Shown: piece after piece, positions 1 through 6,725 of the stretch
How positions within the stretch are numbered: the first letter of the stretch is position 1
Layout of the letters: each line of letters begins with the position of its first letter
Assembly (NCBI GenBank): GCA_028289525.1
Contig: JANQPJ010000239.1
Location: 1 to 33,352, forward strand
Direction of reading: 5' to 3'
DNA from: Pirellulales bacterium
GTDB taxonomy: Bacteria > Planctomycetota > Planctomycetia > Pirellulales > JAGQOS01
DNA length: 33,352 bases
Position numbers and translations under genes: made by a program
Notes under the pieces: generated by a model
What the model was told of the DNA's origin: nothing
Database searches by the model: none
Seen by the model: only the letters and a program-made list of their open reading frames with translations

Positions 1-71
1 GAATCGTGTACGCAGCACTAATGAACTGGTTTCATGACAATGGTTATCCACGAAAGAAGAACGGCACGTAA
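1..71 (+). CDS. C-terminal end of an unknown protein (partial)
   Basis: An open frame entering from the left edge reads IVYAALMNWFHDNGYPRKKN and two further residues before TAA at 69-71. Only about 22 residues are visible and no family can be recognised. It is followed by a promoter-like site and a strong terminator, so it may be the last gene of the unit to its left, inside the integrated element. It could also be a chance open frame, since the other two forward frames close within the first 40 bases. Confidence 0.35.
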   Translation, partial: IVYAALMNWFHDNGYPRKKNGT

Positions 72-110
72 CCAACACACTGGTTTGTTGCCAATTCAAA
101 CGACTCGCCC

Positions 111-138
111 TTGAAACTCAAATTGCAGTTGCTACAAT
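111..138 (+). promoter_or_regulatory. Sigma-70-like promoter candidate
   Basis: TTGAAA at 111-116 and TACAAT at 133-138 are separated by 16 bases, close to the bacterial consensus. A transcript from here would begin near 145 and meet the terminator at 174-212 after only about 65 bases. It would therefore be either a very short RNA or an attenuated leader for the HTH gene at 262. This is pattern matching only. Confidence 0.4.
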
Positions 139-173
139 TTAAGTGCGAGGCTGACAACGCAAAACACAAGGGC

Positions 174-212
174 AAAGGCCGCTATCCGTCTATCGACGTA
201 GCGGCCTTTTTT
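174..212 (+). terminator. Rho-independent terminator
   Basis: AAAGGCCGCTA (174-184) and TAGCGGCCTTT (199-209) form a perfect 11-bp stem around a 14-base loop, and T runs on to 212. This is one of the clearest terminators in the window. It ends either the gene whose tail lies at 1-71 or the short transcript from the promoter at 111-138. It also insulates or attenuates transcription into the HTH gene that follows. Confidence 0.85.
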
Positions 213-261
213 CGTTTAGGGGCCGCCGGATGAATTCCCTAAAACCCTGTTGGAAATTGTC

Positions 262-573
262 ATGCTCGAATTCGATGAATTGGCGGCCAGGCTCGACCGG
301 ATCGAAACCACCCTGTCCGAGTTGGTTGGTCAGCTGGTTAGCCTAACAAAATACGACAAGGAGTTTTACACGACAGCCGATGTCGCAGAGATTCTAGACA
401 GAGCCGAATTCACTGTCCGGGAGTGGTGTCGACTTGGACGAGTGCACGCTTCCAAACGTCTAAATGGCCGCGGAACATCGAAAGAGTGGGTAATCTCTCG
501 CGAGGAGTTGGGAAGAATTCAGAAGGAAGGCCTTCTTCCAGTCAAATCGTTCAGTTGTGGACGAGTCCGCTAG
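262..573 (+). CDS. MerR/excisionase-like helix-turn-helix DNA-binding protein
   Basis: A 103-residue protein. Residues about 1-30 are probably helical or coiled (DELAARLDRIETTLSELVGQ). Next comes a short winged-HTH of the excisionase/MerR type: YTTADVAEILDRAEFTVREW, then CRLGRVHASK and a WVISREEL end that matches the usual beta-wing and closing helix. The likely role is directionality factor (Xis) or regulator for the neighbouring integrase. The two genes converge and share the CTAG at 570-573 as overlapping stop codons. ATG at 262 is preferred because TGGA lies about 7 bases upstream; a TTG at 250 would add four residues. Excisionase function is inferred from fold and position. Confidence 0.75.
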   Translation: MLEFDELAARLDRIETTLSELVGQLVSLTKYDKEFYTTADVAEILDRAEFTVREWCRLGRVHASKRLNGRGTSKEWVISREELGRIQKEGLLPVKSFSCGRVR

Positions 574-1832
574 GCTTGTTGCGGGACATCGAAGACCTGC
601 TGTATTGCATTCTGTTGAACATTCGGTATCAGATGCCGATAGCGTCTGACCATATCCTCCGTTTGATGCCCGACCCAACCGTTAATGATTCGCTGATCGA
701 CGCCAGCGGCTGCTGCGTTGCTGCAAAAGCTGTGGCGAAGAACGTGAAACCCGCGAATGCGACTCCACATGCTGTCTGCAAGCGTTCGCTTGAAGTGGTC
801 GTGGGCTAGATCCTGCGTTAGCTGCGACACCATTTTGCGATGGCTTCGGCTTCTTTCAATATGGCCATCAACTGCAAACGTGAATTGTCCGCCCGGGTGG
901 TCATACAGCCATTCACCAAGCACATCGGAGAGTAGGGGAGACATTGGCACGGTCCTCGTCGTTAGAGCACCGCGTACCCGCTTCTTTTCGCGAATGGTGA
1001 TGTTGTTCGTCTGTAGGTCAATATCTTCGATTCGGGATCGAATCATTTCGCTTCGCCTTGCCCCGGTATAGGCAAGAAAGACGAGCATCGGGTAGATGAA
1101 GGGATGTCGGGCAACTTCCTGAACATGGTCGAGTAACCGCTCGATCTCGGGAAGCGTTAGAAACAGGCTGTCCCAAAGCTCTGCTTGTTGTTTTTCGGAA
1201 AAACCACCACGTTCAATCTTCCACTCAATTTCCTGCCAAGTTTGAAAACGGGGCTTTTGTTGCACCTTGGGAAATCGAAGGCCGCCCTTGGGAAGCGGCT
1301 TTGTCACATAGCCCATCCGGGTTGCCCAACGCCAAACGGTGTTCAGTGTGACGAGTTCTTTGCGGATCGTCGTTGCCGAGATTCTCTTGCCCAGATGGCT
1401 TTTTTCCTTGGCACGTTTGTCAACATAGCTTTGGAGATCATCGAAGCTCATCTCAGCAAGGCGATAGGTACTACCAAGAATTCGAATCAGGTGTTTTCGA
1501 TGCGTCCTGATGCTCCTGAGCGTGGACTCTTCAACGGAATTGTCCGGTACGCTATCGAGGTATTCGCCCACAAGTTGGTTCAGATTCGGAATGCGTTTTT
1601 GGGGCTTCTGCTTTCCGTTGGTTCGACCATCCGAAAGCAGAAAGGCCGGTACGTCCGCATCTTCTGGAATCGAGAGAGTACCAAGCTCAACGCGGCGAAG
1701 GTTATCTTCCAACCGGGCCACTGACGCGAGTGCTACTTTTTCACTTCGCGTGCGGAGCGAACGGCAATACTTGTTACCGCCAAGCCGAAAGACTACGCGG
1801 TAAACAGAGTGTCTTTTTTCGAGAGAGGCCAT
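570..1832 (-). CDS. Tyrosine recombinase / phage-type integrase
   Basis: A 420-residue site-specific recombinase. An N-terminal arm-binding-like part (about 1-75) is followed by a SAM-like core-binding domain (about 82-180) and a catalytic domain (about 220-410). Catalytic residues are recognisable: Arg259 in TGARRSE, a Lys near 284 in the beta-hairpin, His363 and Arg366 in HVLRH, His389 in VGHQ and the nucleophile Tyr398 in RRYRHL. All are present, so the enzyme looks active. It starts with ATG about 150 bases from the 3' end of tRNA-Leu, the usual arrangement for a tRNA-targeting element. It should recombine attP with an att site in or beside that tRNA. Target choice is inferred from position. 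Confidence 0.93.
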   Translation of the reverse strand: MASLEKRHSVYRVVFRLGGNKYCRSLRTRSEKVALASVARLEDNLRRVELGTLSIPEDADVPAFLLSDGRTNGKQKPQKRIPNLNQLVGEYLDSVPDNSVEESTLRSIRTHRKHLIRILGSTYRLAEMSFDDLQSYVDKRAKEKSHLGKRISATTIRKELVTLNTVWRWATRMGYVTKPLPKGGLRFPKVQQKPRFQTWQEIEWKIERGGFSEKQQAELWDSLFLTLPEIERLLDHVQEVARHPFIYPMLVFLAYTGARRSEMIRSRIEDIDLQTNNITIREKKRVRGALTTRTVPMSPLLSDVLGEWLYDHPGGQFTFAVDGHIERSRSHRKMVSQLTQDLAHDHFKRTLADSMWSRIRGFHVLRHSFCSNAAAAGVDQRIINGWVGHQTEDMVRRYRHLIPNVQQNAIQQVFDVPQQA

Positions 1833-1895
1833 GATCTAATTCTTTCCTGAGCTGCGGAAAGAACCAGCGACGTAACCTCAATGCAAACCTAGCAA

Positions 1896-1914
1896 TGTCC
1901 CCAGTTTGTCCCCA
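1896..1914. repeat. Tandem TGTCCCCA repeats, possible integrase arm sites
   Basis: TGTCCCCA occurs at 1896-1903 and again at 1907-1914, 11 bases apart (one helical turn), between the integrase start and the tRNA 3' end. Closely spaced direct repeats at this place fit arm-type integrase or Xis binding sites. Binding is inferred; only the repeat is seen. Confidence 0.4.
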
Positions 1915-1931
1915 CCTGGCGGTTTGGGCAC

Positions 1932-1966
1932 AAAAAAGGACTTGCAACTGAAAGTCGCAAGTCCTT
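1932..1966 (-). terminator. Terminator downstream of tRNA-Leu
   Basis: Read on the minus strand, AAGGACTTGC (1966-1957) and GCAAGTCCTT (1945-1936) form a perfect 10-bp stem with an 11-base loop, followed by a T run (1937-1932). It lies 14 bases beyond the 3' end of the tRNA and points the same way, so it probably ends the tRNA transcript. Confidence 0.8.
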
Positions 1967-1979
1967 ATCGCTCTTTGAG

Positions 1980-2063
1980 TACCGGACCCCGGACTCGAAC
2001 CGGGACGCCCTTGCGGGCATTGGATTTTGAATCCAACGTGTCTGCCAATTCCACCAGTCCGGC
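1980..2063 (-). tRNA. tRNA-Leu (anticodon CAA)
   Basis: The minus strand folds as a class II tRNA of 84 bases. The acceptor stem GCCGGAC/GTCCGGT closes with a G-U pair. The D arm is of the usual Leu form (GGTGGAATTGGCAGAC). The anticodon stem is TTGGA/TCCAA with loop TTCAAAA, giving anticodon CAA. The long variable arm is GCCC-GCAA-GGGC, and the T arm is CCCGG-TTCGAGT-CCGGG. The discriminator base is A and CCA is not encoded. It decodes UUG. Its 3' half faces the integrase gene and is the probable integration target. Confidence 0.96.
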
Positions 2064-2150
2064 AGGCATTTCACATCAGTCGATTAGCATAAACTCTGGT
2101 GACCTGCTTGCCTAGGGGCTAGCCTCTCTCCACCGACCAGAAGCCCCGCG

Positions 2151-2852
2151 TCAACCGCCACAAATTCCACAGGCCTGGCCCTCGCTGGACGAACAGGGGC
2201 GGCCCTCTTGGGTATTATGATAATACTTGCACCGCTCGTTGTGGCGGGCGTTGGTAGACGTGTTCAACCAGTAGCTCGACGAGGTGGCACCTGGGGTTTG
2301 GTCGACCACCAACACCGGTTGCCGATAATCCCAGGGTGGGATCGGCCGGTTGGGCGCCGACCACAAGCCGCGTTTCGCCTCACGGGCCGCCAGTTCTGCC
2401 GAAGCCAAATCGGCGTCACGCGAAAAATGTTTGAAATGCCAGGCCCAACCATCCCGGATCATTTCGTGATTGATCCAACGTTTGCCCCTGTAAATGTGGC
2501 CCAGCACCCGACCATGATCGTCGAGCTTCGACCAACGCACCGTGACGGTCTTGCCTTTCAGCTTGCGGGCAAGCATCTGGCGAGCACGCTTCCCAAAATC
2601 TTGCCCCTGTTCTGGAGAGTCGATGCCCTGCAGGCGGATCTTCTGCTGTTGACGGTCGACCGTGAGCACAATCACGCTGTCGCCATCGAGCACGGTGATC
2701 ACTCGGCCCTGCAGCGTATGAGGAAAAGCATCGGTCTGTGTTGATGAGGAGACCTGCTCGGCATTCAGTTGAAGGCTGAAACTAAACGCCGCGCCGGCGG
2801 CCGCCAGGGCCACGCAAAATAGCTCGATGTGCCGTTTGGAAGGAATCATCAT
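2151..2852 (-). CDS. Exported staphylococcal-nuclease-like (thermonuclease family) protein
   Basis: A 233-residue protein with an N-terminal signal or anchor segment (about 8-28, ELFCVALAAAGAAFSFSL), so it acts outside the cytoplasm. The SNase OB-fold domain spans about 48-168. Counterparts of the known catalytic and calcium residues are present: Asp58 in DGDSV, Arg73 in IRLQGIDSPE, Asp78, Glu81, and Arg115 in GRVLGHIY. Ca-dependent cleavage of DNA or RNA is therefore expected. The tail (about 194-233) carries four cysteines (208, 220, 228, 231) ending CGICGG, a small accessory module seen in related bacterial nucleases. ATG at 2852 is chosen for the GGAG six bases upstream; a TTG at 2894 would add 14 residues before the signal. 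It is read in the same direction as the tRNA, 87 bases away. Confidence 0.87.
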   Translation of the reverse strand: MMIPSKRHIELFCVALAAAGAAFSFSLQLNAEQVSSSTQTDAFPHTLQGRVITVLDGDSVIVLTVDRQQQKIRLQGIDSPEQGQDFGKRARQMLARKLKGKTVTVRWSKLDDHGRVLGHIYRGKRWINHEMIRDGWAWHFKHFSRDADLASAELAAREAKRGLWSAPNRPIPPWDYRQPVLVVDQTPGATSSSYWLNTSTNARHNERCKYYHNTQEGRPCSSSEGQACGICGG

Positions 2853-3221
2853 GGCGTTCTCCAAGGTTTTGAAGAGAGGCGTCAGTCTAATCAATCTTCT
2901 AGGCTAGCTTCAAGCATCTCAGGCAGCTCAATAGGAAAACTGCCAAGTCAACGATTCTACGAAAACAGTGGTCGGTGACCGCTCGCGAAACGGCTAGACT
3001 TTTGTGTTTCGCGAGCAACCATCGGTCGCTGCTTTTCGACTTTGCAATCGTCCTGGTCAGTCCAATAGGAAGCTGATTTTCCCTGGACAAGGGGGGCGGG
3101 GGTCTGTTACCCAGTCTGCAAATCAGGTAGAACGAATGTTGCGCGGTTGTGTTGAATATGGGGGTGAGCCGCCCCCGACGCCATTGGTTCTTCCCTCGCT
3201 ATTTGTTTGGATTCCGATCTC
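2853..3221. other. Intergenic region between divergent genes, with a palindromic repeat
   Basis: This 369-base gap separates the divergent nuclease and kinase-like genes and should hold both promoters, though I see no convincing -35/-10 pair. It contains the hairpin repeat at 2970-3016. A GC-rich inverted pair, GGGGGCGG (3092-3099) and CCGCCCCC (3169-3176), lies in what would be the leader of the kinase-like gene. No gene is supported here. Confidence 0.6.
2970..3016 (+). repeat. Palindromic dispersed repeat, family 3, copy 1
   Basis: GGTCGGTGACC is followed by GCTCGCGAAAC (2981-2991), a 14-base loop, and the exact complement GTTTCGCGAGC (3006-3016), giving an 11-bp perfect stem. The first 22 bases (2970-2991) recur exactly at 18502-18523. 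A diverged copy lies on the other strand near 33188. No protein is encoded; it is a mobile or structural palindromic unit in the spacer. Confidence 0.75.
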
Positions 3222-4418
3222 ATGTCTCGCAACGATGAACAAAACCACGAGCTGTCCGATCTAGAGATTAAGGACGCCCAGGTAATTTTCAAGTCGGTTT
3301 GGGAGGAATTAGAAGAGGAAATCGGACACGAAAATCTGCAGTTCCCGAAAGAGTTGATTCTGCTGGGCGGAGCACCTGGGGCTGGTAAGGGAACGCATAC
3401 CAATTTCATTCTCAAAACCCGCGGGTTAACTTGTCCGCCAATCGTGGTTAGCAATCTACTTGTGACGCCCGAGGCTCAGACCATCAAAGATCAGGGCGGC
3501 ATGGTTGGCGACAAGGAAGTGGTAGGTATTTTGTTGCGCAAGCTGCTCGAAAGTGAATTTCGAGATGGAGCAGTGCTCGATGGTTTTCCCCGCACACGCG
3601 TTCAGGTGGAATGCTTGAAGTTGCTGGTCGACGCCATTACCCAGCTTCATAAGGAATATCAAGATACTCCTCTGGCCACCAGTTTTCGTCGACCTACGAT
3701 TCACGCCATGGTGTTGTTTGTAAGCGAGCAGACCAGCATTGCACGACAGCTTCAACGTGGCCGCGAAATTGCTGCCCACAACCGCGAGGTGACCGAAACC
3801 GGCATTGGTGAGCTGCTCAGCCAACGGGCGACGGACCTCAACGCCGATACGGTGCGCCGACGCTATCGCGTGTTTAAGGAACAAACTTGGGACGCCTTGA
3901 CTTCATTAAAAGAGATTTACCACTACCATTTTGTCAATGCCGAAGGAACGATTGACGAAGTCGAAGCCAACATTCTCAAAGAATTACAGTATCAAAGTTC
4001 GTTAGAGTTGGAGGGGAGAACCTACGACCGGTTGCGGGGACTACCGCTGGCCGAGGAAATTGTGGTGCATGCCCGCCAAGAATTGGTTCGCCGGCTCGAT
4101 AGCTACGAGTTGATGCACACCGATCTGTTTGCTCGCGTGGTGGAGTTGATCGAAAAGAAATTCATCCCGATCATTCAGCGACACGCAATTTCCGGCCGCG
4201 CGATCGTCAATTCGGAAGATCCACTACTGGACGAATCGATGGCGTTGATGATGCTGATTGACACGTTTTCCGAGCGCGGCTTTCATGCGGTGATCGACAA
4301 ACGTATTCAGGACATCCCGGAACGAGTCGATCTCAAAACTGGCCAAATCGAGCGGCGGACTAAATCAGTCTATCGGATCCAGATCTATTTTCCTGGCTCC
4401 GACATTCGGCGCGGCTAG
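3222..4418 (+). CDS. Adenylate-kinase-like nucleoside monophosphate kinase with long C-terminal extension
   Basis: A 398-residue protein. Its first ~245 residues resemble adenylate kinases. The Walker A loop is GGAPGAGKGT at 49-58. The NMP-binding part follows with GGMVGDKEVV. The segment DGFPRTRVQVE at 120-130 matches the DGFPR motif, and a QLQRGRE arginine region is in place. The LID part appears rebuilt, with an insertion around 140-165. Typical adenylate kinases have about 190-220 residues, so residues ~245-398 are an extra domain without a motif I know. The protein probably phosphorylates a nucleoside monophosphate. ATG at 3222 is preferred to a TTG at 3207, though no good Shine-Dalgarno site is seen for either. 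The gene converges with the next one, sharing CTAG at 4415-4418. Confidence 0.8.
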   Translation: MSRNDEQNHELSDLEIKDAQVIFKSVWEELEEEIGHENLQFPKELILLGGAPGAGKGTHTNFILKTRGLTCPPIVVSNLLVTPEAQTIKDQGGMVGDKEVVGILLRKLLESEFRDGAVLDGFPRTRVQVECLKLLVDAITQLHKEYQDTPLATSFRRPTIHAMVLFVSEQTSIARQLQRGREIAAHNREVTETGIGELLSQRATDLNADTVRRRYRVFKEQTWDALTSLKEIYHYHFVNAEGTIDEVEANILKELQYQSSLELEGRTYDRLRGLPLAEEIVVHARQELVRRLDSYELMHTDLFARVVELIEKKFIPIIQRHAISGRAIVNSEDPLLDESMALMMLIDTFSERGFHAVIDKRIQDIPERVDLKTGQIERRTKSVYRIQIYFPGSDIRRG

Positions 4419-4852
4419 GCCGATTGGATTGTCTGGCAAAGTGGCGCGGCGCTATCCAGCGAAGGTTCTTCAACCATCAACCAAGCAAGGGCCACGCCGA
4501 GCCCCACGGCATGCAGTAAGATAATTAGCGTAGCCACTCCGTATAGGGTACGGATGCCGTCATCGACTGGTTGTCGAGCAGCACCTCGACGACGTGCTAC
4601 ATAGCTGGCTACTATGCCACAGACCCAAGTCCAGTGCAGCATGACATGCACCAGCACCGCCAAGGCCAATGCACTGAGTACGGCCATTTGAAAATCGGCC
4701 CAGGCAGAATAAGCCCACCCCCAAACCGACCAGCCATGCGATTGAGGGCCAGGTGGAAAGACAAAGTGTAAAATGGCCGAACACCAACAGAGCACCAGAA
4801 AAAGCACCAACAGCAGGATGTCGAGCCAGAAGTTGATCGCAGTGCGTGTCAT
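4415..4852 (-). CDS. Small four-helix membrane protein, DUF4405-like
   Basis: A 145-residue protein with four predicted membrane segments (about 7-29, 53-72, 76-92 and 106-128). The sequence INFWLDILLLVLFLVLCW, the WGWAYSAWADFQM segment and His residues in the second and third helices (for example VHVMLHW) resemble DUF4405, a domain related to cytochrome b-type membrane proteins. Heme binding is possible but unproven. ATG at 4852 is used; no Shine-Dalgarno site is visible. Its stop overlaps the stop of the kinase-like gene through a shared CTAG. No functional link to its neighbours is apparent. Confidence 0.75.
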   Translation of the reverse strand: MTRTAINFWLDILLLVLFLVLCWCSAILHFVFPPGPQSHGWSVWGWAYSAWADFQMAVLSALALAVLVHVMLHWTWVCGIVASYVARRRGAARQPVDDGIRTLYGVATLIILLHAVGLGVALAWLMVEEPSLDSAAPLCQTIQSA

Positions 4853-5214
4853 GACAACGCGAAATTCAGAAACCAGAAAGATGTCGCTTCGCTAGCGGCC
4901 TTCATCGTCTAGGCCACCTAGGACGGCAGTGCTAAGTCCAATGCATTTTAGCCACAGATTTACACGAATTGAACACGGATTTTCAAGGCCTGGGTGTTTC
5001 TCTGGATGGTTGACAATATGTCAGCTTGGCCATTCTAGAGCAAATTACCAAAATGCGTACCGGTGTTTCGTCGGAAAACCTCGGCGAAAACTAGGTCACG
5101 TCCGCTACGGTAAAAAGCAACTTGCTTTAGATCCTCATTTTTGGAACGACTGACTTTTAAAAAACTTCCTCCTATTGATCAGTTCTGCCGGTAGTGATTG
5201 AGCGACAGACATAG
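4853..5214. other. Intergenic region with dispersed repeats upstream of the polysaccharide locus
   Basis: This 362-base gap separates the minus-strand membrane gene from the long + strand locus, so it should contain the first promoter of the locus; I see no convincing one. It holds AGCCACAGATTTACACG and neighbouring bases (4951-4984), similar to short AC-rich sequences dispersed in many environmental genomes. It also holds the 94-bp repeat copy A (5036-5129) and a family-3 end, TTTTTGGAACGACTGAC, at 5138-5154. No gene is supported. Confidence 0.6.
5036..5129 (-). repeat. 94-bp dispersed repeat, copy A (diverged, inverted)
   Basis: The reverse complement matches copies at 8736-8829 and 33258-33351 over the same 94 bases, best in the core (ACCTAGTTTTCGCCGAGG). 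Both ends keep short inverted termini (TAGAGCAA at one, TTGCTTTA at the other). The hairpin at the 5129 end reads AAAGCAA-C-TTGCTTT. The other copies have AGAGCGA-G-TCGCTCT there, so paired positions changed together. Confidence 0.8.
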
Positions 5215-6417
5215 ATGAAAATCCTCTTTCTCCAAAAACGAATCCTCTTCCCGGTCGATGCCGGCTGGAAGATCCGTACGCTCAATGTGCTCAAACACCT
5301 GGCCCGTTGGCACGAGGTGACTTATCTGTGTAACGTACAGCCGGATGACGAACCATTTCTGAACGAAATGCGGGCATCGGGTGTCCGTTTAGAAACAGTC
5401 CCTTGGAGCGAAACACCGCGCAGCAGCCCACGTTTCTATTTTCAGTTAGCAGCCAACCTGCTCTCGAAATACCCATTCACGGCCTCGAAAGACTATGACC
5501 CGGCGCTCCGGCGTCGGGCTCAGACACTATTGGCCGAGGAGACCTACGACCTATTGATCTGTGATTTTGTGCAAATGGCCCGCAACGCGATTGGGTTGCC
5601 AGTTCGGGCCTCGGTGTTGTTCCAACACAACGTCGAAGCACAAATTTACGAGCGACACGCCCAAAATGCTCGGGGCTGGTTGAAACGCAAGTTCATGGGC
5701 CTTCAGTGGCAAAAGATGAAGCGGTTCGAGGCTGAGGCCGGTCGCCAGTTCGATGCGGTCGTCGCGGTCAGCGAAGCCGACCGACAGCACTATCATGACC
5801 ACTATGATTGGAACCACGCGCACACCATCGACACGGCCGTCGACACGGATTACTTTCAGCCAAACGGAACTGCGGAGACGGCCGACCGCGTGCTGTTCAT
5901 CGGGTCGTTGGATTGGATTCCCAACGAGGATGGCTTGGCCTATTTTGTCGAGCAGGTGTGGCCGCTTGTACGACAGGAGCGACCTCAAGCGGTATTTGAA
6001 ATCGTGGGCCGCAATCCATCGCGTGGTGTAGAGCGGTTGGCTGGGCAGCCCGGTGTCAAACTAATTGGCACCGTTCCCGACGTTCGGCCTCATCTGGCCC
6101 AAGCTACTGTGGTGGTCGTTCCCTTGCTGGTAGGCGGCGGTACGCGGATCAAAATTTTTGAAGCGATGGCGATGCAAAAAGCGGTCGTCAGTACCAGTCT
6201 GGGCGCCGAGGGCTTGGCCGTGGAGTCCGGCAAGCATTTGGTGTTGGCCGATGAGCCGGGAGAGTTTGCCGACGCGGTGGTTCGTTTGTTGCGTGATGAA
6301 GCTGGTCGCCAGGCCATCGCCAGCCAAGCGGCCCAACTTGTCAACCAGCGCTACGGGGCAGAGACCATTGCCAGGCAGTTCGAAGCAATCTGTCAGCAAG
6401 CGGCCCTAGACAAGTAA
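5215..6417 (+). CDS. GT4-type glycosyltransferase, PEP-CTERM/EPS-associated type
   Basis: A 400-residue cytosolic GT-B glycosyltransferase. The N-terminal domain (about 1-190) opens MKILFLQKRILFPVDAGWKI and includes FQHNVE at 137-141. The C-terminal donor-binding domain contains FIGSLDW (228-234), FEIVGR (261-266) and the GT4 signature GGGTRIKIFEAMA (307-319). The overall pattern resembles the sugar transferase family repeatedly found in PEP-CTERM/EpsH-linked exopolysaccharide clusters. It should transfer a nucleotide-activated sugar to a lipid-linked acceptor. It is the first gene of the + strand polysaccharide locus. ATG at 5215 is the only reasonable start; there is no Shine-Dalgarno site. 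Confidence 0.88.
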   Translation: MKILFLQKRILFPVDAGWKIRTLNVLKHLARWHEVTYLCNVQPDDEPFLNEMRASGVRLETVPWSETPRSSPRFYFQLAANLLSKYPFTASKDYDPALRRRAQTLLAEETYDLLICDFVQMARNAIGLPVRASVLFQHNVEAQIYERHAQNARGWLKRKFMGLQWQKMKRFEAEAGRQFDAVVAVSEADRQHYHDHYDWNHAHTIDTAVDTDYFQPNGTAETADRVLFIGSLDWIPNEDGLAYFVEQVWPLVRQERPQAVFEIVGRNPSRGVERLAGQPGVKLIGTVPDVRPHLAQATVVVVPLLVGGGTRIKIFEAMAMQKAVVSTSLGAEGLAVESGKHLVLADEPGEFADAVVRLLRDEAGRQAIASQAAQLVNQRYGAETIARQFEAICQQAALDK

Positions 6418-6725
6418 GTCCTCTCCTGCGAGTGACGTTCATATTTGAAATAAAGAAGTTTTGGCGCATCGTTACTTTTGAGTTGTTCCCTAGCCGCGAC
6501 GCAACGCGTCGTGAGCGCGGCTATAGGGCAAAAAACTGTGACTCAACAACAGGGTTCCAGCCCTGGCAGCGGCGGATGATTGCCACTGGCAGCGAAAATC
6601 AAGGTGCCAACTGGAGGGATTTGCCCGAATATATCGGTTGGTCGTTGTCCAGCGGCCGGGAAATTCAGGTGGAGTTGGGTCAGACGATAGCCAGCAGAGA
6701 GCTGTCGGGTAGAATAAAAGGGATT
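6418..6725. other. Intergenic region with a REP-like repeat
   Basis: A 308-base gap. An open frame runs through it into the next gene from 6432, but it crosses the palindromic repeat at 6488-6528 and shows no protein family, so I treat it as non-coding. A TAGAAT at about 6711-6716 could be a -10 box, but no matching -35 is clear. Confidence 0.55.
6488..6528 (-). repeat. REP-like palindromic repeat, copy 1
   Basis: CCCTAGCCGCGACGCAACG and following bases to CGCGGCTATAGGG form an imperfect palindrome. On the minus strand it matches the element at 17358-17387 and both arms at 24566-24695, sharing CGACGC...GCGTCGCGGCTAGGG. It belongs to the short hairpin family that recurs in the spacers of this locus. 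Confidence 0.75.

Noticed and set aside
1185-1724. 179-residue open frame opposite the integrase
   Set aside because: It is fully antisense to a tyrosine recombinase with intact catalytic residues and shows no family features.
3092-3176. GC-rich inverted pair as a riboswitch
   Set aside because: Only an 8-bp stem with a 69-base loop; no known riboswitch core is visible.
6432-6725. N-terminal extension of the CDP-alcohol enzyme
   Set aside because: The frame is open by chance through a palindromic repeat and matches no family. ATG at 6726 has AAGGG upstream.
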